Shown one piece after another: positions 17,965 to 27,181 of a DNA stretch of 64,000 nucleotides. The position numbers were made by a program, and so were the translations under genes. Under the pieces are notes generated by a model. The model did not search any database. It saw only the letters and a program-made list of their open reading frames with translations, and was not told the origin of the DNA. Position 1 is the first letter of the stretch. Every line of letters starts with the position of its first letter. Source of the DNA: Bryobacteraceae bacterium (GTDB taxonomy: Bacteria > Acidobacteriota > Terriglobia > Bryobacterales > Bryobacteraceae); the NCBI GenBank assembly GCA_026002855.1, contig BPGD01000001.1, positions 3,046,001-3,110,000 on the forward strand. Direction: 5' to 3'.

Positions 17965-18795
17965 ATGGACAGACGAATCTTTCTCTCTTCTGCGGCGGCC
18001 CTGACGGCCGCCGCCCGGCAGCAGAACAGGCCCGGCTGGCGCACCGCGCCGCTCGGCTATTCCGATACGCCGGTGTTGCCCGGCCAGCCGTGGAAGGTGC
18101 ATGACATCAACCGGCCCCGGCCGCCCGTGGTCGCTATTGGCGCCAGGCCCGGCGACCCGCCTTCGGACGCGATTGTCCTGTTCGACGGACGCGACCTGTC
18201 TCATTGGTGCCATCGCGGCCGCGGCGCTGACCGCGGCAAGGAGCTGCCCGCGCGATGGAAAGTGGAGAACGGCTACCTCGAGTGCGTCGGCGGCGCGGGC
18301 GACCTCGTCAGCCGCGAAAAATTCGGTGATGCCCAGTTTCACATCGAATGGGCATCGCCCGCCCTGATTGACGGCGATTCGCAGTGGCGCGGCAACTCCG
18401 GCGTGGTCCTCATGGGACGGTATGAAATCCAGGTGCTGGACTCCTGGGAAAACCCCACCTATGCCGACGGCCAGGCTGGCGCCATTTACGGCCAGTGGCC
18501 CCCGATGGTGAACCCCTGCCGCCGGCCGGGCGAATGGAACGTTTACGACATTTTCTTCGAAGCGCCCCGCTTTGACAACGGAAAGCTCGTCAGGCCCGCC
18601 TACGTCACCGTCGTCTTCAACGGCGTGCTTGTGCATCATCACCAGGAAATCATCGGACAGATGGCGCACCGCACGATTCGCCCCTATGAGCCGCATGGGC
18701 CGGAAGAGCCGCTCGTGTTGCAGGACCACGACACGAAGGTCCGCTACCGCAACATCTGGGCGCGCCGCATCCGCGGCTACGACGTCAGGACCTGA
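17965..18795 (+). CDS. Tat-exported DUF1080 (3-keto-disaccharide hydrolase) family protein
   Basis: A 276-residue concanavalin-like protein of the DUF1080 family: VLFDGRDLSHWCHR, WKVENGYLECVGGAGDLVSREKF, the polar substrate strand GNSGVVLMGRYEIQVLDSW, and a C-terminal strand IWARRIRGYDVR. A Tat leader (DRRIFLSSAAALTAAA) predicts export. DUF1080 members include lyases/hydrolases of 3-keto-sugars made by Gfo/Idh/MocA oxidases, and a Gfo/Idh/MocA gene follows at 18829, so the two could act in one exported sugar-oxidation route; this pairing is an inference. Confidence 0.87.
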   Translation: MDRRIFLSSAAALTAAARQQNRPGWRTAPLGYSDTPVLPGQPWKVHDINRPRPPVVAIGARPGDPPSDAIVLFDGRDLSHWCHRGRGADRGKELPARWKVENGYLECVGGAGDLVSREKFGDAQFHIEWASPALIDGDSQWRGNSGVVLMGRYEIQVLDSWENPTYADGQAGAIYGQWPPMVNPCRRPGEWNVYDIFFEAPRFDNGKLVRPAYVTVVFNGVLVHHHQEIIGQMAHRTIRPYEPHGPEEPLVLQDHDTKVRYRNIWARRIRGYDVRT

Positions 18796-18828
18796 CGCCG
18801 CCCGCACCCGGTGATAGACTCTCCGGAT

Positions 18829-20187
18829 ATGTCACAGAGCCGGAGAGCCTTTCTGGGCGCGATGACCGCCGCTTCCTGGAACCGCGTGGCCGGAGCCAAT
18901 GGCCGCGTGAACCTGGGTTTCATTGGCTGCGGGCTGATCGGACTGCGCCACCTCGAAGATTTCCGCAAGTTCGCTGACGCCCGCATCGCCGCCGTCTGCG
19001 ACGTCTACCGGCCGCGCGTGGAGCAGGCCCGCGCCATCTGCAACGGCGAGCCGCGCGGTTTTGCCGACTTCCGCCGGCTGCTCGAGGATCGGGAAGTCGA
19101 TGCCGTGGTCATCTCCACGCCGGACCACTGGCACGCGCTCCAGACCATCATGGCCTGCGCCGCGGGCAAGGATGTCTATGTCGAAAAGCCGATGACGCTG
19201 TTTGTGCGCGAGGGCCGCTGGATGGTGGACGCGGCACGCCGCCATCATCGCATTGTCTGCGTCGGCACGCAGGGGCGCAGCGGAACGCACATCCCCGAAG
19301 CGCTTGAACTGGTCCGCTCCGGCGCCGTCGGCCGGATTCATTCCGTCCGCTTCGGCGCCTACCGCAACATCATGCCCGGATTCGGGCGTCCCGCCGACGG
19401 CGAGCCGCCGCCTGGGCTTGACTACGACCTCTGGCTCGGCCCGGCCCCGCAACGGCCGTACAACCCGAACCGGTGCCTGTACCATTTCCGCTGGTTCTGG
19501 GACTATTCGGGCGGCCAGATGACAAACCTCGGCGCGCACGACATTGACCTCGCCCATTATCTGCTTGATCTGCACGCGCCGCGCAGCGTCTATTCCGCCG
19601 GCGGCCGTTTCGCGCTCCAGGACAACGGCGAAACACCGGACACGCAGGACGCCATCTGGGATTATAACGGCGTTCTGATGGAAGGATCGTTCCGCGAAGC
19701 GGGTGGCTCGCGCCGCGCCAACACGGCAACGGCATCGAGCCTTGCCGGCGTGCAGCTCGTCGGAACGCAGGGGATGCTGGTCGTTTCTCGCGGCGCTTAC
19801 GAGTTCATCCCGGACCTGCGCATCGTTCCCGAAAGCGCCATCCCGCCCTGGTCGAATCCGGCAGGCCATCCCCAGGCGGCCCGGCAGGAGCCGAAGCCCT
19901 ACGCCGAGCCCCGCTCCGGCAGGGGCGTTTCGCCGGAGCCGATCGACCTGCACGCGCGCCATTTTCTCGACTGCGTCAAGGACCGCCGCCGTCCGGTTTC
20001 CGATGTCGAAGACGGACACGAAGTCTCCATCGCCTGCCATCTGGCCAATCTCTCGATGAAACTTGGACGGAAGCTGGCCTGGGATCCACAACGGGAGGAG
20101 GTCATCGGCGACCGCCAGGCCAACGCCTTGCTGGAGCGCCCGTACCGCAAGCCCTGGGATTCGGTGCTGCGGAGCTTGATCCGATGA
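18829..20187 (+). CDS. Tat-exported Gfo/Idh/MocA-family oxidoreductase
   Basis: A 452-residue dehydrogenase with a Tat leader ([14 protein letters not shown]), the Rossmann segment [19 protein letters not shown], the family EKP motif in VYVEKPMTL and the C-terminal alpha/beta domain typical of glucose-fructose-oxidoreductase relatives ([23 protein letters not shown]). The ATG at 18829 was chosen because it begins the Tat leader. Substrate is unknown; the family oxidises sugars or polyols with tightly bound NAD(P). It overlaps the next gene by four bases (ATGA), so they are translationally coupled. Confidence 0.92.
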   Translation: MSQSRRAFLGAMTAASWNRVAGANGRVNLGFIGCGLIGLRHLEDFRKFADARIAAVCDVYRPRVEQARAICNGEPRGFADFRRLLEDREVDAVVISTPDHWHALQTIMACAAGKDVYVEKPMTLFVREGRWMVDAARRHHRIVCVGTQGRSGTHIPEALELVRSGAVGRIHSVRFGAYRNIMPGFGRPADGEPPPGLDYDLWLGPAPQRPYNPNRCLYHFRWFWDYSGGQMTNLGAHDIDLAHYLLDLHAPRSVYSAGGRFALQDNGETPDTQDAIWDYNGVLMEGSFREAGGSRRANTATASSLAGVQLVGTQGMLVVSRGAYEFIPDLRIVPESAIPPWSNPAGHPQAARQEPKPYAEPRSGRGVSPEPIDLHARHFLDCVKDRRRPVSDVEDGHEVSIACHLANLSMKLGRKLAWDPQREEVIGDRQANALLERPYRKPWDSVLRSLIR

Positions 20188-21185
20188 ACCGCCGCGAATT
20201 CGTCGCCTCCGCCCCCGCCCTGTTTCAGCTCCCGGCTGAGCGCACCACGCTGGGCCTCACCCCGGACTCGTTCGCCGTGCGCCGGCCGCAGCGGACCGCG
20301 CTCGAGTTCCTGGAGCTGGCCCGCGCCCGCGGCTTCGGCGGCGTCCAGGCCGCGCTGCCTCCGGATGCAGGACCGGATTACCTGAAAAATGTCCGGGATT
20401 TCTGCGAACGCAACTCCATGTATTGGGAGCTGCTCGTCCCGCTCCCCGAAGACGACCCTGCGCCCTTCGAACGCGCCGTGCGCGCCGCAAAGGAGGCGGG
20501 CGCCCTGTGTATCCGGTCGGTGTGCCTGACGGGAAGGCGGTACGAGACGTTCCGCACCATGGAGGAGTGGAAAGAGTTCGTCCGCCGGTCACACCGCCGG
20601 CTGGCGCTGGCCGTCCCGCTGGCGGAAAAACACCGGCTCCCTCTGGGAATCGAAAATCACAAGGATTTTACTGCGCAGGAAATGCCGGAAATTTTCCGGA
20701 AATACTCAAGTGAATATTTCGGCGCCTGCATCGACTTCGGCAATAATCTGGCTCTGCTCGACGAGCCCATGGAGCTGATCGAGGCGCTCGCTCCGTGGGT
20801 CATCAACACCCATGTCAAGGACATGGCCGTCCAGGAGTATGCCGACGGATTCCTCCTGTCCGAAGTCCCGCTTGGGAAAGGCATCGTCGATCTGCGCCGC
20901 GCCATCGCTATCCTGCGCGCGAGGCGGCCCTCGGTGCGGTTCACGATGGACACGCTGGTGCGCGACCCGCTGAAGATCCCCTGCCTCACCGAACCCTACT
21001 GGGTGACATTTGAGCAGCCGGACGCCCGCCGCCTGGCGCGGATCCTGCGCCTCGTGCGCGCGCACCCGCCACGTGAGCCGCTTCCGCGCGTCACCGGGCT
21101 GTCACGCGAAGAGGCGCTTGCGCTCGAGGACCGGATCCTCGACGAGTGCCGCCGCTACGCGGCGTTGGAGCTCGGGCTGGCCTGA
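20184..21185 (+). CDS. Tat-exported sugar phosphate isomerase/epimerase-like TIM barrel
   Basis: A 333-residue xylose-isomerase-like TIM barrel with a Tat leader ([14 protein letters not shown]). Family features include LEFLELARARGFGGVQAAL, the acidic metal-binding strands LPLGIENHKDFT, FGACIDFGNNLALL and VINTHVKDMAV, and a late Asp in FTMDTLVRDPL. Coupled to the preceding Gfo/Idh/MocA gene by a 4-base overlap, which suggests consecutive steps on the same exported sugar substrate; the exact sugar cannot be read. Confidence 0.85.
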   Translation: MNRREFVASAPALFQLPAERTTLGLTPDSFAVRRPQRTALEFLELARARGFGGVQAALPPDAGPDYLKNVRDFCERNSMYWELLVPLPEDDPAPFERAVRAAKEAGALCIRSVCLTGRRYETFRTMEEWKEFVRRSHRRLALAVPLAEKHRLPLGIENHKDFTAQEMPEIFRKYSSEYFGACIDFGNNLALLDEPMELIEALAPWVINTHVKDMAVQEYADGFLLSEVPLGKGIVDLRRAIAILRARRPSVRFTMDTLVRDPLKIPCLTEPYWVTFEQPDARRLARILRLVRAHPPREPLPRVTGLSREEALALEDRILDECRRYAALELGLA

Positions 21186-21391
21186 CGAAGCCGACAGGGC
21201 AGCCTGGTTTGGCGACTTCGCTCCCAATCGAAGAGTAGCCGGCTGCGCCAGGCGTCGTGCGTTCCCCCAAGAGCCGCGCTCATCAGAGCAGAGAGAAGCG
21301 GTTGCGGGCCGCGAAACGGGCGGCCACGGCGCGACCGCGCTGCTGCCAGGCTGCGACGTCGGCTCGTTCCGCTCGCCCCGGCGGCCGCGCT

Positions 21392-21862
21392 TCAATCGTG
21401 GCTCGGTTGCGCCGCAGTCGCATCTGGATTCGCGGGCCTCCCCGCGATCGGAGCGTCCGGAGAGGCCTGGGGCTGCCGAAGGCCGACGTGGTGGGCGAGA
21501 GCGAGGAGACTGTCGATGGCATTCGGGGCGGGGCAGAGCAGGAAGCCGCTGGCCCGGCAGAAGGCGACCAGTTCGCCGAGGTCCGCGTGGCCGCCTTCAG
21601 CGGCGGCGCGTTCCAGCGAGTCAGCCAGGGAGCGTGCGTCAGGGCGGGAGACTTCCTGGCCGGCGGCGGGCTCGTAGCGACCTTGCCATGCCGGCGTGGC
21701 TGCGTCCCAGGGCTCAGGAGGAGGCAAGGTGCCGGCGGGACGCCAGCCGTGAGTGCGCGCCAGCACCAGCGCGCGGCGCCAGAAGATGGGGTCGATGACC
21801 ATCCCTTGACCATTGGGGCGAAGAAGAACCACGGGTCCGCCTCCCGGAGATAGAGTGTCCAT
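21392..21862 (-). CDS. Hypothetical protein, no recognised family
   Basis: A 156-residue soluble protein with protein-like composition: LLRPNGQGMVIDPIFWRRALVLARTHGW at the N-terminus, then a Pro-rich linker (PAGTLPPPEPWD), a helical region (ARSLADSLERAAAEGG, LGELVAFCRASGFLLCPA) and a disordered Pro/Ala tail. I do not recognise a family. It lies 51 bases downstream of the NusG-like gene on the same strand and may be its operon partner. Another minus-strand frame overlaps this region (217 codons, 21283-21936) but has random-looking composition, so the 156-residue frame was preferred. Confidence 0.6.
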   Translation of the reverse strand: MDTLSPGGGPVVLLRPNGQGMVIDPIFWRRALVLARTHGWRPAGTLPPPEPWDAATPAWQGRYEPAAGQEVSRPDARSLADSLERAAAEGGHADLGELVAFCRASGFLLCPAPNAIDSLLALAHHVGLRQPQASPDAPIAGRPANPDATAAQPSHD

Positions 21863-21913
21863 CCCGAAGGAAACGTATCGGCAAAAGAGGGGCGGGTTTG
21901 AGAAAAATTGCGC

Positions 21914-22456
21914 CTAGAGCGGACGCACGGACTCACGGTCGATCTCGACCGCCACCGAGCGCATCAACAGCGTCACGCTGATGATCAGGCGGAACTCATC
22001 GCGCACCTTGAGCAGAATCCCCGTGAGGCCGCGCAGCGGGCCGCGGGCAACCATCACCCGCTGACCCTCGCGCAGGTAGGGCCAGGGAGCCAGCGGGGCA
22101 CCCGAACAGACGGCCGTCTGGAGCGACTGGATTTCGCCTGGGTCGACTGGGGCCGGTTCGCCGTCAAAGCTGACGAAGTGAAGCACGCCGGGCGTCTGAA
22201 GCACCGGCAGGCGCTGCCGGATGTCGAGCCTGCAAAATACATAGCCAGGAAAGAGGGGCAATTCGACGAGTCTTACGCGGTCTGACCAGCGCCGCCTCTC
22301 CTTGTATGTAGGCAGGAACGAGACGAAGTCCTTCGCCGCGAGGTTCTGACAAACGACGCGCTCGAAGCGAGGCTTGACGCGCACCGCATACCAGGGGTGC
22401 TCCACGTTGGGTTGGCGCCCCTGTCCGGGGGATGACTCTGCGCCGGACTGCGTCAT
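21914..22456 (-). CDS. NusG-family specialised transcription antiterminator (RfaH/UpxY-like)
   Basis: A 180-residue NusG paralogue. The NGN domain begins HPWYAVRVKPRFERVVCQNL and runs through LFPGYVFCRLDIRQRLPVL; the KOW domain is LREGQRVMVARGPLRGLTGIL near the C-terminus. Housekeeping NusG normally sits with secE and rplK; this one stands alone, so it is more likely an operon-specific factor acting on RNA polymerase, as RfaH, LoaP and UpxY do on polysaccharide operons. AGGAG lies 10 bases before the chosen ATG (22456); the ATG at 22465 overlaps too closely with AGGAG, and the open frame extends up to 22573. Confidence 0.85.
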   Translation of the reverse strand: MTQSGAESSPGQGRQPNVEHPWYAVRVKPRFERVVCQNLAAKDFVSFLPTYKERRRWSDRVRLVELPLFPGYVFCRLDIRQRLPVLQTPGVLHFVSFDGEPAPVDPGEIQSLQTAVCSGAPLAPWPYLREGQRVMVARGPLRGLTGILLKVRDEFRLIISVTLLMRSVAVEIDRESVRPL

Positions 22457-22626
22457 GATGGCCATGCTCCTGCCATTGTAAATGCCGTTCCTGGATGGCA
22501 CGGCAGCGTTGCCACCGCCGCCCGCAGGACCGCCGTCCGGCCCCCACGGACCGGACATCCCACCTATCGGCAAACTTCCGGTGCGACTTCAGTTGCGCGT
22601 GCCGGGACCTTTACCATGAAAAGATC

Positions 22627-24846
22627 GTGTGGAAAAAGGCAATCCGGTGGATGAATTGGGCGCTGGCGGCGGCGGCTGTGGCGGCGCTGGTGGCAGGTTA
22701 CTGGATCCTCTGGCGGCCTGGCGCCCTGCCGTCCAGCGAGATTCCGGCGCCGGTGGGGGCCGAAGTGCGCATCGACCGCGACCGGCTGGGCGTGCCGCAT
22801 ATCCGCGCTGCTTCCATCGGCGACGCTCTGTTCGCCCAGGGCTTTGCGACGGCCCAGGACCGGCTGTGGCAGATGGACGCGCTGCGCCGCATGGCCGCGG
22901 GAGAGCTGGCTGAAATCGCAGGCCGCGGCGCGCTGGAGCTCGACATCCGGGCGCGGCAGCTCCGGATGCGGCGCATTGCCGAGCGTTGGGCGGAAACGCT
23001 GCCGGCACAACAGCGCGCGCATCTGGCGGCATACGCCCGCGGGGTGAATGCCTTCATCGAGCAGAACCTGCACCGGCTGCCGCCGGAGTTCACCCTGCTC
23101 GGCTACTCCCCGCGGCCGTGGCGGATTGTGGACTCGCTGCTCTGCGCGCTGGAGATGAACCGGACTCTCTCCGGCAACTGGGAGCACGATCTCCTGAAAT
23201 ACCGCATGCTGCGCACGGGGAATGCGCCTCTGGTGGAGCAGCTCTTTCCCGTGCGCCTTGGCCCGGAGCCGCTGCCAGGATCGAACGCCTGGGCGGTGAG
23301 CGGAGATCGGACGGCGACGGGTAAGCCGCTCCTGGCCAACGACCCGCACCTGCCGTGGACGCAGCCTGCCACCTGGCATCTGGTGCATCTGATGGCGCCG
23401 GGACTCAACGTGGCGGGGGCGGCGCTGCCTGGCATCCCAGGCGTGATCATCGGGCGCAACGAACGCATCGCCTGGGGCATCACCGCGCTGCAATTCGACA
23501 ACATGGACCTTTATGCCGAGCGATTGGACATGCGCACCGGCCGGTATCAATTCGCCGGCCGCGAGCTTCAGGCCGCGCGCGAGACAGAGCGGATTGCGGT
23601 GAAAGACGGCTCCTCCGTACAACTGGAGCAGTGGGTGACGGTGCACGGGCCGGTGATCCTCGAAGAGGACGGCCAGCCGATGGCGCTGACATGGTCGGCT
23701 GCGGCCGCCGATGGCGCCGAATTTCCTGTGATCGACTGGAACCGGGCGCGCGACTGGGAAGAGTTCCGCGCCGCGCTGCGGCGGCTGCCCGGGCCAAACA
23801 TCAACGCGATTTACGCCGACGTGGACGGCAACACCGGCTGGCTGGTGGCGGGCCGGCTGCCGCTCCGCGAAGGGTTTGACGGGTCGGTCCCGGTCGACGG
23901 CGCTTCCGGCCGTTACGAGTGGAGAGGATTCGTGCCGTTTGAGCAGATGCCTTCCTGGCTGAACCCGAAAAATGGTCTAATCGTTTCGGCAAATCATAAT
24001 CCATTTCCAGGAAATACGCCATATATTGTGAGCGGATTTTTCTCCTCGCCGGACCGCGCCATTCAGATCACCCGGCGGCTGACAGCGGCAGGCCGGCTGG
24101 ACGCCGGCAGGATGCTCGGCATTCAGCGCGATGTCTACTCGGCGCTGCACCACGGGCTGGCCCGGGCGGCGGTCGAAGCCGTGCGGCGGCGCGGCGAGAC
24201 CAGTGAAGCGGCCCGCGAGGGCGCGACGCTGCTGGAGCGGTGGGACGGGCAGATGCGGGCGGATTCGGCCGCCGCCTTCCTGGCCCACCTGCTCTACCAG
24301 CACGTGCGCCGCGCAATCGCGGAGCGGGCCTCGCCGAAGACCGGAGCCGCGTGGCGCACCTTCATGGCCCCGGGCGTGGTGGCCCGGATCGTGCGCGAGC
24401 GGCCGAAGGAGTGGTTTGATAACCATGATCTGATGCTGGCCGGGGCCCTGGCCGATGCGGTGGAGGAGGGCCGGCGAATGCAGGGACGGCGGCCGGAGAG
24501 ATGGCGCTACGGACGCGCCAACCAGGTGAGGCTGGCTCATCCGGTAATGGGTCGGATTCCGTGGCTCGGACGGTATTTCAATTTTGGCCCCGTCGAAATG
24601 GATGGAGCGGCGACGACCGTGCAGGCGGTGACCGAAGTCTACGGGCCCTCCATGCGGATGGTGGCCGACCTGTCCGATGCCGGCGCTTTGCTGATCGTGA
24701 TTCCGACGGGAAATTCCGGCCACCGGCTTTCGGGCCATTACGGCGACCAGTGGGGGGCTTATCTCGAGGGGCGGGCCTTCCGGCTGGAGATGGGCCGCGT
24801 GGAGCCGGAGCGGACGCTGCGCCTGACGCCGCAGGACCGCCGCTGA
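22627..24846 (+). CDS. Penicillin-acylase-family (S45) Ntn hydrolase
   Basis: A 739-residue precursor with an N-terminal membrane anchor or signal (WALAAAAVAALVAGYWIL). The alpha part opens with VRIDRDRLGVPHIRAASIGDALFAQGFATAQDRLWQMD. Autoproteolysis is expected before the nucleophile Ser in PGSNAWAVSG (near residue 219); LLANDPHLPWTQPATWH and GRNERIAWGIT follow, and WLVAGRLPLREG and SANHNPF mark the beta part. Members deacylate beta-lactams, acyl-homoserine lactones or other amides; which is not visible. The start is probably GTG 22627, since no in-frame ATG precedes the hydrophobic segment except one at 22495. Confidence 0.88.
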   Translation: MWKKAIRWMNWALAAAAVAALVAGYWILWRPGALPSSEIPAPVGAEVRIDRDRLGVPHIRAASIGDALFAQGFATAQDRLWQMDALRRMAAGELAEIAGRGALELDIRARQLRMRRIAERWAETLPAQQRAHLAAYARGVNAFIEQNLHRLPPEFTLLGYSPRPWRIVDSLLCALEMNRTLSGNWEHDLLKYRMLRTGNAPLVEQLFPVRLGPEPLPGSNAWAVSGDRTATGKPLLANDPHLPWTQPATWHLVHLMAPGLNVAGAALPGIPGVIIGRNERIAWGITALQFDNMDLYAERLDMRTGRYQFAGRELQAARETERIAVKDGSSVQLEQWVTVHGPVILEEDGQPMALTWSAAAADGAEFPVIDWNRARDWEEFRAALRRLPGPNINAIYADVDGNTGWLVAGRLPLREGFDGSVPVDGASGRYEWRGFVPFEQMPSWLNPKNGLIVSANHNPFPGNTPYIVSGFFSSPDRAIQITRRLTAAGRLDAGRMLGIQRDVYSALHHGLARAAVEAVRRRGETSEAAREGATLLERWDGQMRADSAAAFLAHLLYQHVRRAIAERASPKTGAAWRTFMAPGVVARIVRERPKEWFDNHDLMLAGALADAVEEGRRMQGRRPERWRYGRANQVRLAHPVMGRIPWLGRYFNFGPVEMDGAATTVQAVTEVYGPSMRMVADLSDAGALLIVIPTGNSGHRLSGHYGDQWGAYLEGRAFRLEMGRVEPERTLRLTPQDRR

Positions 24847-24985
24847 GGCAGGAATCACCAATGGGACAGATTGGCAGCAGGAGCTGCGCCCGGCGGGCCG
24901 GGCGTCCTACACTGCGCAGAGGGAAGGAAACGCTCCGGCAGGATTGATCCGGGCGCCAATTCCCGGTACGTTTTTCGATAGCGCC

Positions 24986-25891
24986 ATGGATGTCAAACAG
25001 CTTCGGTATTTTCTGGCGGTTGCCCGCGCGGGAAGCTTTGTGAAGGCGGCGGAAGCCGAAGGCGTGGCCCAGCCGTCGCTGTCGCAGATGATCAAGAAGC
25101 TCGAGCTGGAGCTCGACGCGCCGCTGTTTGACCGGCTCGGGCGGACGGTGCGGCTGACGGCCCACGGCGAGGCGCTGCTGCCGCACGCAGAGGCGGTGCT
25201 GCGGTCGGTGGAGCAGGGCCGGAGGGCCGTGGAAGCGGCGCGGTCGCCGGCCCGGGGCGCCATTGCGGTCGGGGTGATTCCGACGCTTCTGCCCGGGGCC
25301 TTTGCGCCAGTGCTCGATGAGTTCCGGCGGAAATTTCCAGAAATCCAGATCTACTTGACGGAAAGAACGACGGAAAATCTGCTGGAAAAACTGAAGCTGG
25401 GCGAGCTGGACATCGCGCTGCTGGTGCTGCCGATCCGTCATCCGGAAATCGTTTGCAGCGAACTGTTCCGCGAGCCGCTGCTGGCGGCGCTGCCGCCAGG
25501 TCACCCGCTGGCCAACAACGGCCCGGTGCCGCTGCGCCAGCTTCAGGGCGAGCGGCTCCTGCTGCTGCGCGAAGGCCATTGCCTGCGGGAGAACGTGCTC
25601 GAGGCGTGCACGCGGGCTCGGGCGGACTTCGAATCCTATTTTGAATCCGACCAGCTCGAAAGCCTCCTGGCGCTGGTGGAAGCGGGCTTCGGCGTGAGCC
25701 TGGCCCCGGCGACGGCGGCGCGCCGCAACTCCGGATGCCGCTTCCTGCCCATCCAGCCGCCGGCAGTGCGCCGCGTGGGATATGCGCTCGCCGGCGGACA
25801 TCATCTGCTGCCGGTGCATCGGACGTTCACACAGTTCCTCAGAAAGTACGACTGGCAGCGGCTTTTCCTGGCGTCGCCTGACAACGGCTGA
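24986..25891 (+). CDS. LysR-type transcriptional regulator
   Basis: A 301-residue regulator. The winged HTH is at residues 1-60 (LRYFLAVARAGSFVKAAEAEGVAQPSLSQMIKKLE), and the effector-binding domain runs from GAIAVGVIPTLLPG onward with AGFGVSLAP. The sequence VDLAQ-like start MDVKQLRYFLAVA and HTH resemble the OxyR/CynR branch. No divergent target gene is adjacent: the acylase gene upstream is on the same strand, and only the sulfatase remnant lies downstream, so the original target may be lost or distant. Confidence 0.92.
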   Translation: MDVKQLRYFLAVARAGSFVKAAEAEGVAQPSLSQMIKKLELELDAPLFDRLGRTVRLTAHGEALLPHAEAVLRSVEQGRRAVEAARSPARGAIAVGVIPTLLPGAFAPVLDEFRRKFPEIQIYLTERTTENLLEKLKLGELDIALLVLPIRHPEIVCSELFREPLLAALPPGHPLANNGPVPLRQLQGERLLLLREGHCLRENVLEACTRARADFESYFESDQLESLLALVEAGFGVSLAPATAARRNSGCRFLPIQPPAVRRVGYALAGGHHLLPVHRTFTQFLRKYDWQRLFLASPDNG

Positions 25892-25899
25892 AAGCGCCG

Positions 25900-26877
25900 C
25901 CGCGGCGGCTTCGACACGTCGGTCGGCGATCAGGACAACAACCGCCAGTTCGGCTGTTGGCTGCACGGCGGCAAAAGCCAGAACGCCTTCGACCGCCGCC
26001 TGCCCGGTCATGAGACCGGCGCTCTCACCGGCCTGCTCCTCCGTCCTGGGAAAAAGCAGGCGCCAGAACGGCGCGCCGGCGCCGGACGGCCCTTTTTCGC
26101 GGCGTCCCCATTCAGCCGCCGTATGACCCCGACGTCGCGGCGCAGGAATGCGCGCAGACCACAAGCCGGCGTCGGTCCGCTTCCGGCCCAATAGGTCGTA
26201 TGCTGGCTGGGTGCGGGGGCGCGAGGCCCGCCAACGGGCCGGCTACGCGGCGATCGTCGAAAACCTCGACTTCACCCCCGGCCTGCTGATCCGCACACTC
26301 CAGGTTGGCGGCTGTACTTCATCACGCATCTCCCGTTCTTTCCCGATCACGGCCACATGCCGGGCTCGCAGGGCCTGTCCCGCGGGATGCGTCCGTATGG
26401 AGAATCCATCACCATCCCGTTTTCTATCAGCGGCGGCCAGCCTTCCTGCGAAGGCCATCCTATCGGTCGCCGGCCCGTGCTGCCGAGCGCGCCCGACATC
26501 GCCCCGGCCACCCCGGGCCTGTGCGGCCTCCGTGCGCCGGAGCGGGTGCGAGGCGGAGAGGATTCGGCCTTCTGCCAGTGCCACGAAGACTCGTCCGAGC
26601 CCAGCCGGCCCGACCTGGCCCGCCTGCAATGCATCATCCCAACAACCACGATGACTTCATCAACACGGCCTTCCCTGGCATCGTCGCCCGCGACCCCTGA
26701 AAGCATGTCTGCTTCGAAGGCGTGAGCGGGCTGATGCTTGCTTTGGACGAAAAACCGTTTGAGCAGGTGAACCTGGCTCACAACAACCGCTTTCGCGCCG
26801 AGAGGCGGAAGCTGATCGAAAGGCTGAACCAGTCGGTGGCCGACGCGGGCAACCGCTTCTCGGTCCCCGACGAGTGA
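25900..26877 (+). pseudogene. Decayed sulfatase (alkaline-phosphatase superfamily) gene
   Basis: Sulfatase-like pieces occur in order but in different frames. From 25900: GFDTSVGDQDNN...FGCWLHGGK...GAGRPFF (weak). Near 26105: IQPPYDPDVAAQE. From 26148: HKPASVRFRPNRSYAGWV and RAGYAAIVENLDFTPGLLIRTL. From about 26312: YFITHLPFFPDHGHMPGSQGL, RPYGESITIPFSISGG and PDIAPATPGLCGL. From 26734: KPFEQVNLAHNNRFRAE to a TGA at 26877. These match the second half of a sulfatase (acceptor helix, DHG metal motif, RPYEESIRVPF strand, C-terminal 'nLa' helix) with at least three frameshifts. The N-terminal half with the formylglycine CxPSR motif is missing, so no active enzyme can be made. Confidence 0.75.
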
Positions 26878-27181
26878 AGCACATGGAGTCTTTCGTCAAC
26901 AGCCGCCCCCGCCTTTCCATCCCTGACACCGAATTGCGATCACGAGTATTCCGGATGTCGAACTCGAAATCCGACGATTCCAGGCCAGCGCGGGGATCCC
27001 GGAGGGGGGAGCTCTTCCGGTTGGGAATTCTGTCCCAACGGCAAATGCCGCTGGGTCGGCAATGCGCCCCTGGTCTCTCCGCCCGACAGGCCTTAGCCTC
27101 AAGGGGTGGCCTCTTCCACAATCCCACCAGCCCGGGACCGAATGGCCGGCATGCAGCCCCCAATGGGGCCGGGCTGCGATA
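26878..27181. other. Intergenic region with two small inverted repeats
   Basis: No supported gene. A 6-bp inverted repeat (TTGGGA ... TCCCAA) lies at 27021-27038 and a 7-bp one (GCAGCCC ... GGGCTGC, 11-base loop) at 27153-27177, ending 4 bases before the start of the next gene. The second could be an operator or a 5' hairpin affecting translation of the YkgJ gene. Open frames across this stretch have unconvincing composition. Confidence 0.5.

Noticed and set aside
24578-26191. 537-codon minus-strand frame over the end of the acylase gene, lysR and the sulfatase remnant
   Set aside because: Antisense shadow of the LysR gene; the product has no protein-like features.
27153-27177. CAATGGGGCCG near 27161 matches 11 bases of the CRISPR repeat
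   Set aside because: It is short, lies inside a different inverted repeat (GCAGCCC/GGGCTGC), and has no palindrome arm of the CRISPR repeat.
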